Source: Azospirillum lipoferum 4B
GTDB lineage: Bacteria > Pseudomonadota > Alphaproteobacteria > Azospirillales > Azospirillaceae
DNA length: 64,000 nt
Reading direction: 5' to 3'
Assembly (NCBI RefSeq): GCF_000283655.1
Contig: NC_016622.1
Location: forward strand, 2,430,501 to 2,494,500
A program made the translations under genes and the position numbers. The notes under the pieces were generated by a model. The model saw only the letters and a list, made by a program, of their open reading frames with translations. It ran no database searches and was not told the DNA's origin. Shown one piece after another: positions 1 to 7,861 of this stretch. Within the stretch, counting starts at the first letter, position 1. Each line of letters opens with the position of its first letter.

Positions 1-95
1 CCCATCTCGCGCTCGTAGGTGCCGGCGGGAAGCCGGACATGGGCCTGACGCGACGCGGTGCCCTCGACCTTCGGAAACGAAATCCAGTTCTTCAT
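1..95 (-). CDS. hmgA: homogentisate 1,2-dioxygenase, N-terminal part (runs off the window)
   Basis: Only the first 31 codons are present, starting with ATG at 95 and reading MKNWISFPKVEGTASRQAH and on to YEREMG before leaving the window. This N-terminus matches my recollection of the alphaproteobacterial homogentisate 1,2-dioxygenase family, the Fe(II) enzyme that opens the ring of homogentisate in tyrosine and phenylacetate-type catabolism. The divergent MarR regulator, the operator between them and the aromatic hydroxylase 4 kb away fit that role. A GGGGAAG-like ribosome site precedes the ATG (minus strand of 98-108). With so little sequence the assignment rests on the N-terminus and context. 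Confidence 0.55.
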   Translation of the reverse strand, partial: MKNWISFPKVEGTASRQAHVRLPAGTYEREM

Positions 96-168
96 GGCGC
101 TTCCCCCTCAATGCCGCAGGCCGCTTCCATGTCGGGCGCCGGCAGGCTCGTTCCGTTGCCGCCATTTT

Positions 169-184
169 AGTTTCGTTTGAAACT
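169..184. promoter_or_regulatory. palindromic operator between hmgA and marR
   Basis: AGTTTC-GTTT-GAAACT is a perfect 6-base inverted repeat with a 4-base centre, in the divergent gap between the putative hmgA (start 95) and the MarR gene (start 252). Position and symmetry fit a homodimeric MarR-family repressor controlling both genes. Binding is inferred. Confidence 0.6.
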
Positions 185-251
185 GTTGCAAGGGCCAAAT
201 TACAGCGCAGGATGGGGCACTTGCGATTCTTCTTACAGACGATGTCCGCCG

Positions 252-791
252 ATGCCGCCCGCCCGCCGTTCCCGCACCGACTCACCCGCATCAGCATCCA
301 GCCCGGCAGAACTGCCGGCGCTGCATCTGACGCGCTTCCTGCCCTACCGGCTGTCTGTGCTGGCCAACACGGTCAGCCACACGCTGGCCAAGCTGTACGA
401 GAAGCGGTTCGGCATCACCATCCCGGAATGGCGGATCATCGCCGTGCTGGGCGGCGGCGAGACGATGAGCGCAGGCGAGATCGCGCAGCGCACGGCGATG
501 GACAAGGTGCAGGTCAGCCGCGCCATCAGCCGCATGCTCGAGTCCGCGCTGATCCTGCGCGAATCGGGCGACACCGACCGGCGCAAGGCCCTGCTGACCC
601 TGACGCCCAAGGCGCTGGCGATCTATGCCGAGATCGTGCCGATGGCCCTGACCTATGAGGAAGAGGTCACCGACGCCCTGTCGATCGACGAACGGGCGCA
701 GCTCGACACGCTGTTGTCGAAGCTGCAGGCCCGCGCCGACCAGCTGGCCGCCCGCCCGGCGCCGGTCAGCGCACAGGTGGATGAGGACTAA
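252..791 (+). CDS. MarR-family transcriptional regulator
   Basis: Winged-helix regulator of about 179 residues from the ATG at 252. An earlier in-frame TTG at 177 lies inside the operator and would add a low-complexity leader, so I prefer 252. The core runs from LTRFLPYRLSVLANTVSHTL through the recognition-helix region (AMDKVQVSRAISRMLESALI) to the beta-wing with the family signature DTDRRKALLTLTPKA. It diverges from the putative homogentisate dioxygenase with a palindromic operator between them, so it probably represses homogentisate degradation in response to an aromatic ligand (an HmgR-type role). Ligand and target are inferred from position; the fold is clear. Confidence 0.85.
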   Translation: MPPARRSRTDSPASASSPAELPALHLTRFLPYRLSVLANTVSHTLAKLYEKRFGITIPEWRIIAVLGGGETMSAGEIAQRTAMDKVQVSRAISRMLESALILRESGDTDRRKALLTLTPKALAIYAEIVPMALTYEEEVTDALSIDERAQLDTLLSKLQARADQLAARPAPVSAQVDED

Positions 792-970
792 GAAGAACTT
801 AACGAAACTCAACTTGGTAAAATTTCGAAGGTGCATGGCAGCCAGTCTGGGATGCAACGCCCTCTTGGGTACTCGTTCAGCCTCCGATCACACCTCAGCC
901 GTCCAAGTTGAAGTGTGGTCATTGCTGTCCGCTGTTGTATGACAGTCAGATTCCCGACATAGTGGTCCTT

Positions 971-998
971 ATCCATCATCCATCATCCATCATCCATC
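971..998. repeat. 7-base tandem repeat (ATCCATC x4)
   Basis: Four exact copies of ATCCATC lie in the gap 792-1216 between marR and the AT-rich gene. Apart from this repeat and a marked drop in GC from about 1060 onward, I see nothing else in the gap. The repeat sits close to the edge of the AT-rich island. A simple-sequence tract like this can vary in copy number by slippage. Confidence 0.85.
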
Positions 999-1216
999 AT
1001 CGTTTAGCGGAAGTTTTCCCCTAGTCACTGGCCCGGCGATCAAACCATATTGCCAGATTTAGAAAGCTCTACAATGTTAAAAGCTGGACATCGTTTAAAC
1101 GCATTAAATGGGTACAAAGAAGTTACCGTATAGCGTGAAGTAAATAGTTGATAATATACTACATACGCTGAGCTTTAAACCCTCTCATGTCCATATATAT
1201 TTTAGGGGAAAGAACC

Positions 1217-2308
1217 ATGCCTGAAGCATCTGCATTCAAAAATAATGTTAAAAGTTATATTAGGGAAACAAGTATCTTAATATCAAATAGCGATGACGAT
1301 GATATCAGCCATATGCTCAAATCGATAAATAAATCTCTAGAAGGCCTAATTAATCTCGAAAAAGAATACGAGAAAATATGCGCTATAACTTGGCTTATAC
1401 AAACGGATATGATTAATTTCTACAGCAACAGCTACATGAGCGAGAGAAATAGCCAAGATCACACCAACTCAAAGAAAATTCTCAAATCTATTTTCCAAAT
1501 TTTATATGAAAAACTCCTTAGAACCAGTGAGACATATGCGGAAATTGATGCTCCAATTTTGAAGATGATGATAGATGGGAATAAATACCTTAGCAGGGAC
1601 GACCTATTACATATAGAAAGTGCAAAGTTTAATATACAAATCGCCATCATAAAGGAGCATACTGAGAAATTTTATTCAGATGCCCAATCTATGAAATCAA
1701 TCATGGAAGAAAAGGCAGATATCTCAATAAGTACAATGAAATCCTATGACGACAATATAAATTCTTTTGAAGAAAAATTATCGTCATATAGAAAAACTGT
1801 AACGGACATATCGAAAGAGTTTAATTTTGTTCGGCTTGCGAAAGCGTTTCGAACTATGATAAGGGAAAAAAAGATAAACCTAAAACACACCAACACAAAC
1901 CTTTTTTCAATGGGAATATTGTTGTTAATACCAATCCTGCTTTCTGCATTATATACCATATGGCTTTGGAGTCACTCGACAAACCTTGTTCAGGACCTCA
2001 AGGATAAACTAATATTTAGCGCTCCAATTCTTTTACCACTAGAAGCAATATTGGTATACTATTTTAGGATTATCCTTAAAGAACAACTAAGCCTTAAAGC
2101 GCAGATACTTCAGCTTGAACTTCGGTACAGCGTTTGTGCTTTTATTGAAGGCTATGCAGAATTTACTAAGGAAATCCCGCGGGAGAAATTGGAGAAATTT
2201 GAGTCATTAGTATTTAGTGGCATTACACTCGATCCTTCGGCTGTACCTGGTACCTTTGATGGCATGGATCAACTCATCAATCTAGCGAAAGCCGCAAACG
2301 GAAAATAA
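1217..2308 (+). CDS. AT-rich gene for an unknown helical membrane protein
   Basis: 363-residue protein I do not recognise. ATG at 1217 is chosen because AGGGGA (1204-1209) lies the right distance upstream; an in-frame ATG at 1187 has no such site. The first 230 or so residues are charged and helical, likely coiled coil, with no signal peptide. Two membrane segments follow (starting SMGILLLIPILLSALYTIWL and LIFSAPILLPLEAILVYYF), then a cytoplasmic tail of about 75 residues. Base composition and codon use (AAA, ATA, TTA, AAT) are far more AT-rich than every neighbour, which indicates recent transfer. It lies beside an IS5 element and interrupts an aromatic-degradation cluster. A cytoplasmic helical domain on a two-segment anchor recalls membrane effectors or sensors of accessory islands, but no function can be assigned. 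Confidence 0.8.
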   Translation: MPEASAFKNNVKSYIRETSILISNSDDDDISHMLKSINKSLEGLINLEKEYEKICAITWLIQTDMINFYSNSYMSERNSQDHTNSKKILKSIFQILYEKLLRTSETYAEIDAPILKMMIDGNKYLSRDDLLHIESAKFNIQIAIIKEHTEKFYSDAQSMKSIMEEKADISISTMKSYDDNINSFEEKLSSYRKTVTDISKEFNFVRLAKAFRTMIREKKINLKHTNTNLFSMGILLLIPILLSALYTIWLWSHSTNLVQDLKDKLIFSAPILLPLEAILVYYFRIILKEQLSLKAQILQLELRYSVCAFIEGYAEFTKEIPREKLEKFESLVFSGITLDPSAVPGTFDGMDQLINLAKAANGK

Positions 2309-2310
2309 CT

Positions 2311-2460
2311 GAACAAGCCTCATCTACTTCATTTGCCTCCCACCTGATTCGCTCAATACAAGGAAAGCGGTATATCGGCTGGACAACATATGACGATGAC
2401 CAGGACACTATCATCCTTGGTCCCTATATTCCCTTGAAACTGTTTACGGCTTGGACATGA
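2311..2460 (+). pseudogene. possible C-terminal gene remnant without a start
   Basis: One frame through the gap between the AT-rich gene and the IS reads as plausible protein (GKRYIGWTTYDDDQDTIILG and on to FTAWT) and ends at TGA 2458-2460. It overlaps the end of the AT-rich gene and has no credible start codon. It could be the tail of a gene lost when the island or the IS arrived, or chance. I do not recognise a family. Confidence 0.25.
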
Positions 2461-2497
2461 CACAATCGCATTGACCTGCCAGTCTTCCAATCACTAA

Positions 2498-3430
2498 GAG
2501 TCCGACTCGGAATCGGCAAAGCTGTGTCTATGTTCGAGCCACCCGTCTTGAGAGCAGTTTGACGCTGGCGATGAAGACCCAGGCGACGGCACTCTCGACG
2601 GTGGCCTCGAAGTCCTTGGCGAGGCGGCGATTGCGGTTAAGCCAAGCGATTGTACGCTCAACGACCCACCGCCGAGGCAGCAGTTCAAAGCCTTTGGCGG
2701 CGTCGGACCGCTTGACGATCTCCAGAGTCCATGTCCCGATCTGAGCCAAAGCGGTTTCCAGCTTGGGTCCAGCGTAGCTGCCGTCCGCGAAGACGTGGCG
2801 AAGCCAGGGGAAGAGCGTGCGAACGGAGGCGAGGAGCGCTGGGGCGCCATCACGGTCCTGGATGTCGGCGGCATGAACGATGGCGGCGACCAGCAAGCCA
2901 TTGGTGTCGGTCAACACATGCCGCTTGCGCCCCTTGATGCACTTGCCCGCGTCGTAGCCACGGGGGCCACCTGCTTCCGTCGTCTTGACCGACTGGCTGT
3001 CGATCACCCCCGCTGTCGGGCTGGCCTCCCGTCCCATGCTTTCCCGAACCATCGCCACCAAGGCGTGATTGATCGTCTCCCAGGTCCCATCGTCGCGCCA
3101 GCGGTAGAAATAGCGCTGGACCGTCGTCATCGGCGGGAAATCCTTCGGCAGTTGCCGCCACTGGCACCCGGAGGTCGCCAGAAAGAGGATGCCGTTCACG
3201 ATCTCGCGCACGTTGACCGTTCGCGGCCGTCCCAAGCGTCGAGCCGCCGGGAGGAGTGGTTCGAGCACCGCCCACTCCGCGTCCGTCGTGTCGCTTGAAT
3301 ACCTCAATCCTTTTCGCTGATACTGCGCTCGGGTGATTTCAGTCCACATTGTCTTGTCATTCGTCATGCTTCGCAACATCGATCGAATCACAAGAGACTG
3401 AAATCACTCAATTCTTTTCGGGTCAGGCTC
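2498..3430 (-). mobile_element. IS5-family insertion sequence, 933 bp
   Basis: One transposase gene fills the element. The ends are imperfect inverted repeats: GAGTCCGACTCGGAAT at 2498-2513 against GAGCCTGACCCGAAAA read inward from 3430 (11 of 16 identical). The trinucleotide TAA flanks both sides (2495-2497 and 3431-3433) and looks like the target duplication; a TNA-type 3-base target suits an IS1031-like subgroup. The transposase is intact, so the element may still be active. It sits between the AT-rich gene and paaY without breaking either. Confidence 0.85.
2528..3391 (-). CDS. IS5-family DDE transposase
   Basis: 287-residue transposase occupying nearly the whole insertion sequence. The N-terminal part carries the IS5-type DUF4096 region (SDTTDAEWAVLEPLLPAARR, GCQWRQLPKDFPPMTTVQRY). 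The catalytic core begins with the first acidic residue in AGVIDSQSVKT, then the GRKRHVLTDTNG segment, HVFADGSYAG with the second aspartate, and the C-terminal RWVVERTIAWLNRNRRL signature with the glutamate. No frameshift is seen. Internal methionines at 3367 or 3349 are equally possible starts; none has a strong ribosome site. Confidence 0.9.
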   Translation of the reverse strand: MIRSMLRSMTNDKTMWTEITRAQYQRKGLRYSSDTTDAEWAVLEPLLPAARRLGRPRTVNVREIVNGILFLATSGCQWRQLPKDFPPMTTVQRYFYRWRDDGTWETINHALVAMVRESMGREASPTAGVIDSQSVKTTEAGGPRGYDAGKCIKGRKRHVLTDTNGLLVAAIVHAADIQDRDGAPALLASVRTLFPWLRHVFADGSYAGPKLETALAQIGTWTLEIVKRSDAAKGFELLPRRWVVERTIAWLNRNRRLAKDFEATVESAVAWVFIASVKLLSRRVART

Positions 3431-3475
3431 TAACACTTCCTCATGGAGACATCCCGTTAGGAGTTCCGGCGCCAC

Positions 3476-4114
3476 TCAGCCCCCCTTCACCTTGTGCAGC
3501 GGCTGGCCGGTGCCGGCATCGACGCGGCCGCGGCCGGGTTCCTCCGCCTCCAGGGCTGAGCAGGCGACCATGGTGGCGAGCGAACGGCGGGCGAGACGCT
3601 GATACTCGTCGGTCCCCTCCGATTTCCAGGCGATCTCGTCGGGTCGCAGGTCGCGCACAACCTTTCCCGGCAGCCCGGCGACCAGCGTGCGCGGCGGTAC
3701 GACGAAGCCGGCCTTGATGAAGGCCATCGCGGCGACCACCGACTCCTCGCCGATCTCCGCCCCGTCCATCACCACCACATTCATGCCGACCAGCGCGTTG
3801 CGGCGGACGATGCAGCCGTGCAGCACCGCGCCATGGCCGACATGCCCGTCCTCCTCGACGATGGCGTCATGGCCGGGGAAGGCGTGGAGCGTGCAATTGT
3901 CCTGCACGTTGCTGCCCCGCTGCAGCACGATCCGGCCGAAATCGCCGCGCAGGCTGGCGCAGGGGCCGACATAGCAGCCGGGGCCGACCACCACATCGCC
4001 GATCAGCACGGCGGAGGGATGGACGAAGGCGGTCGGATCGATGACGGGAATCACCCCGTCGATGGCGTAGACGGTCGGGCGCGGCAAGGTGGGCGTGACG
4101 GTGGGAGCGGTCAT
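3476..4114 (-). CDS. paaY: PaaY-type thioesterase (gamma-carbonic-anhydrase fold)
   Basis: 212-residue left-handed beta-helix protein of hexapeptide repeats (AVLIGDVVVGPGCYVGPCAS). The conserved metal-ligand stretch NVQDNCTLHAFPGH and DGHVGHGAVLHGC carries the three histidines of the gamma-carbonic anhydrase fold, and the C-terminal part (EIAWKSEGTDEYQRLA) is typical of PaaY. PaaY is a housekeeping thioesterase of phenylacetate degradation that hydrolyses dead-end CoA adducts. Start ATG at 4114. It is divergent from the FAD hydroxylase across a 234-base control region. No other paa genes are visible, so its partner here may be the hydroxylase or homogentisate branch. The IS ends 45 bases past its stop. 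Confidence 0.85.
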   Translation of the reverse strand: MTAPTVTPTLPRPTVYAIDGVIPVIDPTAFVHPSAVLIGDVVVGPGCYVGPCASLRGDFGRIVLQRGSNVQDNCTLHAFPGHDAIVEEDGHVGHGAVLHGCIVRRNALVGMNVVVMDGAEIGEESVVAAMAFIKAGFVVPPRTLVAGLPGKVVRDLRPDEIAWKSEGTDEYQRLARRSLATMVACSALEAEEPGRGRVDAGTGQPLHKVKGG

Positions 4115-4181
4115 CGTCGGCGTTCCTCGGTGTCTCTGTCCGGTCTTTTGCCGCAAGGCTACACCGCCGAACCTTGTTCGC

Positions 4182-4271
4182 GATACCGATTTTCCGTCAT
4201 AGTATCCATACCTGTATCGCTTCCAGATCGCCCGTGCTGGGCGCTTGATTGGTATCAAATGAAACTGTATC
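4182..4271. promoter_or_regulatory. cluster of GTATC motifs in the paaY-hydroxylase divergent gap
   Basis: GTATC or its complement occurs five times in 90 bases (4182-4187 as GATACC, 4202-4206, 4214-4218, 4251-4256 as GGTATC, 4267-4271). GTAT-CC-ATAC at 4202-4211 is symmetric. This gap must hold the promoters of both divergent genes. A repeated half-site is compatible with a dimeric regulator, but which one is unknown. Confidence 0.35.
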
Positions 4272-4348
4272 GTTGGCAACCATAGCGGTTCGTTACAAGC
4301 CGGCGCGCAAAAGCGCCCGATCATGGTTTCTGGGGGAGGAAACGCCCA

Positions 4349-6004
4349 ATGCACGCGACCTTCAGCTATCCCAAATACAGCTTCATACCGTCGGAGGAAC
4401 AGCGCACCGGCAGCATCCGGCGCCATCCGGTGGTGGTCATCGGCGCCGGCCCGGTCGGGCTGACCGCCGCGCTCGATTTCGCGCGCAAGGGCGTGCCGGT
4501 GGTGGTGCTCGACGCCGAGGACACCGTCAGCGTCGGCAGCCGCGCCGTCTGCTATGCCAAGCGGGCGCTGGAGGTGTGGGACCGGCTGGGCGTCGGCCGG
4601 CGCATGATCGACAAGGGCGTGGTGTGGAAGATCGGCAAGGTCTTCAACGGCGACCGCATGGTCTACCAGTTCGACCTGCTGCCGGAGCCGGACCACAAGA
4701 TCCCCGCCTTCATCAACCTCCAGCAATATTACCTGGAGGATTTCCTGGTCACCGAGGCGCGTAAGAGCGACCTGATCGACCTGCGCTGGCTGTCCCGCGT
4801 CATCTCGGCCAAGCAGGAGGCCGACCATGTCGTGCTGCAGGTGGAAACGCCCGACGGCGTCCATGCGGTGGAGGCCGATTGGGTGATCGCCTGCGACGGC
4901 GCCAAGTCGTCGGTGCGCAAGATGCTGGGGCTGGAGTTCCAGGGCGAGGTGTTCAAGGACCGCTTCCTGATCGCCGACGTGGTGATGAAGGCCGATTTCC
5001 CGGCGGAACGCTGGTTCTGGTTCGACCCGCCCTTCCACCGCAAGCAATCGGCCCTGCTGCACATGCAGCCCGACAATGTCTGGCGCCTGGATTTCCAGCT
5101 CGGCTGGGACGCCGACCCGGAGGAGGAGAAGAAGCCGGAGCGCGTCATTCCCCGCGTGCAGGCGATGCTGGGCGCCGACACCCCGTTCGAGCTGGAATGG
5201 GTGTCGGTCTACACCTTCCAGTGCCGGCGGCTCGAGCGGTTCCGCCATGGCCGCATCCTGTTCGCCGGCGATTCGGCCCATCAGGTCTCGCCCTTCGGTG
5301 CCCGCGGCGCCAACAGCGGCGTGCCCGACGCCGACAATCTGGTGTGGAAGCTGGCGCTGGTGCTGGACGGCAAGGCGCCGGAGTCGCTGCTGGACAGCTA
5401 CAGCGACGAACGGGTGGCGGCGGCGAAGGAGAACATCCTGAACTCGACCCGCTCCACCGACTTCATCACGCCGAAGAGCGAGATGAGCCGTGTCTTCCGC
5501 GACGCCGTTCTGGAGCTGGCGGTCGACCAGCCCTTCGCCCGCTCTCTGGTCAATTCCGGCCGGCTGTCCACGCCGACCACCTACAGCGACAGCCCGCTGA
5601 ACACACCGGACGGCGACGCCTTCGCCGGACGGATGGTGCCGGGCGCGCCGGCCACCGACGCGCCGGTGGAGCGCGACGGCCAGCCCGGCTGGCTGATGGA
5701 GGCGCTGGACGGCCGTTTCACCGTGCTCTACGCGGCCGGTGACGAGCCGGTCCCGGTCGAGGTGGCGGAGGCGCTGGACGCTCTCGCCGCCGGGCCGCTG
5801 CCGCTGGCATGGCACGCGGTGACCGACCGGCGCCGCGGCATCGCCGGGGAACTGGTGGACAGCGCCGGCCGCCTGCGCGAGCGCTACGACCTGACGCCGG
5901 GCAGCGTCTATCTGATCCGCCCCGACCAGCACGTTGCCGCCCGCTGGCGCCGCTTCGACGCTGCGGCATTGTCCGCCGCGCTCGCCCGCGCCACCGGCCG
6001 CTGA
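4349..6004 (+). CDS. FAD-dependent aromatic hydroxylase (MhpA/PHBH class)
   Basis: 551-residue group A flavoprotein monooxygenase. The N-terminal dinucleotide fold has VVVIGAGPVGLTAALDFARK (about residues 28-47), the DG motif is WVIACDGAKSSVRK (about 178) and the GD motif binding FAD is ILFAGDSAHQVSPFGARGAN (about 305). The C-terminal 150 residues form the thioredoxin-like extension typical of MhpA-type hydroxylases. Such enzymes hydroxylate a phenolic ring with NAD(P)H and O2. Being next to a putative homogentisate dioxygenase and PaaY, the product may be homogentisate (for example from 3-hydroxyphenylacetate); that is inference. ATG 4349 follows GGGGGAGGA. The DUF2783 gene follows 25 bases downstream as an operon. 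Confidence 0.85.
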   Translation: MHATFSYPKYSFIPSEEQRTGSIRRHPVVVIGAGPVGLTAALDFARKGVPVVVLDAEDTVSVGSRAVCYAKRALEVWDRLGVGRRMIDKGVVWKIGKVFNGDRMVYQFDLLPEPDHKIPAFINLQQYYLEDFLVTEARKSDLIDLRWLSRVISAKQEADHVVLQVETPDGVHAVEADWVIACDGAKSSVRKMLGLEFQGEVFKDRFLIADVVMKADFPAERWFWFDPPFHRKQSALLHMQPDNVWRLDFQLGWDADPEEEKKPERVIPRVQAMLGADTPFELEWVSVYTFQCRRLERFRHGRILFAGDSAHQVSPFGARGANSGVPDADNLVWKLALVLDGKAPESLLDSYSDERVAAAKENILNSTRSTDFITPKSEMSRVFRDAVLELAVDQPFARSLVNSGRLSTPTTYSDSPLNTPDGDAFAGRMVPGAPATDAPVERDGQPGWLMEALDGRFTVLYAAGDEPVPVEVAEALDALAAGPLPLAWHAVTDRRRGIAGELVDSAGRLRERYDLTPGSVYLIRPDQHVAARWRRFDAAALSAALARATGR

Positions 6005-6029
6005 TCCCCCGATTTCCTGGAGCCCTCCC

Positions 6030-6227
6030 ATGGCCAAATTGATGACCGAGCAGCGCTTCGCCAGCCCGGACGACGTCTACCAGCTGCTGATCGACAGCCA
6101 CCGCGACCTGACCCCCGACCAGAGCACCCGCCTGAACGCCAAGCTGATCCTGCTGCTGGCCAACCACATCGGCGACGCGGAGGTACTGGCGGAGGCGCTG
6201 CGGGTGGCACGGCAGGGGGTGGAGTGA
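6030..6227 (+). CDS. DUF2783 small protein
   Basis: 65-residue soluble acidic helical protein (core SPDDVYQLLIDSHRDLTPDQ, then LNAKLILLLANHIGDAEVL). Start ATG 6030 with CTGGAG at the right spacing. This matches my memory of the DUF2783 family, short proteins usually encoded directly behind an FAD aromatic hydroxylase near homogentisate dioxygenase. The 25-base gap shows co-transcription with the hydroxylase. A role as a small partner of that enzyme is likely but unproven. Confidence 0.75.
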   Translation: MAKLMTEQRFASPDDVYQLLIDSHRDLTPDQSTRLNAKLILLLANHIGDAEVLAEALRVARQGVE

Positions 6228-6239
6228 GAGAGGCTGCCC

Positions 6240-6362
6240 CCTCCCTTCCCATGCTTGCGCATGGGCCCCTTCCCTCCCCCGCCTTCGGCGGTAGAGGGAG
6301 TTGAGCGCGAGAGCGGCGGCTGTTCCCTCTCCCACCGCAGGTGGGGGAGGGTTAGGGAGGGG
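6240..6362. repeat. modular palindromic (REP/BIME-like) repeat
   Basis: GC-rich gap between the DUF2783 gene and the hydrolase. It contains three perfect small hairpins set in C-rich then G-rich flanks: CCCATGC/GCATGGG (6248-6265), CCGCC/GGCGG (6279-6291) and CCCACC/GGTGGG (6331-6345), ending with the recurrent GGGTTAGGGAGGGGG. The same flank motif returns at 10661-10951, 59424-59574 and 60208-60358, so these are members of one dispersed family. It may also end transcription of the hydroxylase operon. Confidence 0.7.
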
Positions 6363-6462
6363 GCATCGTCAGCCGACACCCCGCCACCTCCCCCACTGAC
6401 GCCAAGCTCAAGATGGCGTACAAAAGGCGCAAGACCCTTCCCTTGCGGAGACTGCGCCCGCC

Positions 6463-7839
6463 ATGACCCTGCGCCGCCTGATCGCCCTGCTGTTCTTGCT
6501 GTCATGGTGCGGACCGGCGCTGGCCGAAGGGCTGGTGCAGACGCCGTTGTCGATCCCCGCCCGCTTCCCCGACGGCAGTTCCGCCACGCTGGAGGCGATG
6601 CTGCTGCGGCCGGACGGTCCCGGCCCGTATCCCATCGCGATCATCAGCCACGGCACGCCCCGCGACCCGGCGGAACGGGCGCAGATGACGCCGTTGCGCT
6701 ATCTGCCGGAAGCCCGCGAATTCGCCCGGCGCGGCTGGGCGGCGGTGGCGGTGATGCGGCGCGGCTATGGCGGATCGGACGGCCCCTACAGCGAATCGAC
6801 CGGCGGCTGCAACAACCCCGACTATCTGCATTCCGCCCGGCAGAGCGCCGAGGACCTGCGCCAGGCCGTCCGCTATGTGGCGACCCAACCCTATGCCGAT
6901 CCCGGCCGCGTCATCGCGGTGGGCGTGTCGGCCGGCGGGCTTGCCAGCATCGCGCTCAGCGCCGATCCGCCGCCGGGACTGCAGGCGGCGATCAGCTTTG
7001 CCGGCGGGCGCGGTTCCATCGCCGACAACGAGGTCTGCCGGGAGGAGCGGCTGGTCGCCGCCTTCGGCACGCTGGGCCGCAGCTCGCGCGTGCCGAACCT
7101 GTGGATCTATGCGGAGAACGACCTGTTCTTCGGCCCCGACCTCGCCCGCCGCCTGTGGGAGGCCTTCACCCATGAAGGCGGCCGGGGCGAGTTCATCGCC
7201 GCACCGCCGCACGGCAAGGACGGTCATTCCTTCTTCAGCGCGGCCATCGCGGAATGGACGCCGATGGTCGACGGCTTCCTGGCGCAGAACGGGCTGGTCC
7301 CGCGCCGGACGCCCATCGCGCTGTCCCTGCCGGCTCTGCCGCCGCCGCCCGAACTGTCCGCCGCCAGTCGGGCCAAGTTCCCCGCCTATGTCGCCGCCGG
7401 CGGCAACAAGGCCTTCGCCGTGTCGCCCGACGGCGCCTATGGCTGGAAATCCGGCCTGCGCAGCCTGGACGCGGCGCAGGAAGGCGCGCTGGAAACCTGC
7501 GCGAAGCACACCCGCCAAAGCTGCCGCATCGCCTATCTGAACGACCGCCCGGCCGGTGCCGGCGCCGATATGGCCGCCGCGCCGCAGGAAGGACCGCTCG
7601 GTACGCCCGTCAGGCTGGAGCCGCCGCCCGAACTGTCCGACGCCAACCGGTCGAAATTCAGCGCCTATGTCGAAGCCACCGGCCGCAAAGCTTTCGCGGT
7701 GTCGCGGGACGGCGCCTTCGGCTGGAAGTCCGGCATGTCCAGCGAGGATGCCGCCCGCCGCGGCGCCCTGGACAACTGCGCCAAATACACCCGCCACACC
7801 TGCTATGTGGTGATCGTCGACGACCGGCCCCTGCGGTGA
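6463..7839 (+). CDS. secreted alpha/beta hydrolase with duplicated C-terminal module
   Basis: 458 residues. A signal peptide (MTLRRLIALLFLLSWCGPAL, then AEG) sends it out of the cytoplasm. Residues about 25-285 are a dienelactone-hydrolase/peptidase-like alpha/beta hydrolase: HGTPRD oxyanion region, nucleophile elbow GVSAGG (Ser about 163), an acidic residue after WIYAENDLFF, and histidine in GKDGHSFF. From about 300 on come two copies of a roughly 80-residue module, each beginning PPPELS and containing KF-AYV, KAFAVS-DGA-GWKSG and a two-cysteine end (C-KHTR--C). The paired cysteines suggest a disulphide-stabilised periplasmic binding module. Substrate unknown. GGAGAC lies before the ATG; a terminator follows. 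Confidence 0.75.
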   Translation: MTLRRLIALLFLLSWCGPALAEGLVQTPLSIPARFPDGSSATLEAMLLRPDGPGPYPIAIISHGTPRDPAERAQMTPLRYLPEAREFARRGWAAVAVMRRGYGGSDGPYSESTGGCNNPDYLHSARQSAEDLRQAVRYVATQPYADPGRVIAVGVSAGGLASIALSADPPPGLQAAISFAGGRGSIADNEVCREERLVAAFGTLGRSSRVPNLWIYAENDLFFGPDLARRLWEAFTHEGGRGEFIAAPPHGKDGHSFFSAAIAEWTPMVDGFLAQNGLVPRRTPIALSLPALPPPPELSAASRAKFPAYVAAGGNKAFAVSPDGAYGWKSGLRSLDAAQEGALETCAKHTRQSCRIAYLNDRPAGAGADMAAAPQEGPLGTPVRLEPPPELSDANRSKFSAYVEATGRKAFAVSRDGAFGWKSGMSSEDAARRGALDNCAKYTRHTCYVVIVDDRPLR

Positions 7840-7861
7840 GGCGTCGTCGCCCCAAAAGAAG

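Noticed and set aside
177-251. Longer MarR start at TTG 177
   Set aside because: It overlaps the operator palindrome and adds a low-complexity leader without a ribosome site; ATG 252 fits the family N-terminus.
971-998. ATCCATC repeats as a CRISPR array
   Set aside because: Contiguous 7-base units without spacers; no cas genes in the window.
3476-6037. 853-codon open frame on the minus strand spanning paaY and the hydroxylase
   Set aside because: Only its last quarter is PaaY; the rest is antisense to the clear FAD hydroxylase and is a high-GC artefact.
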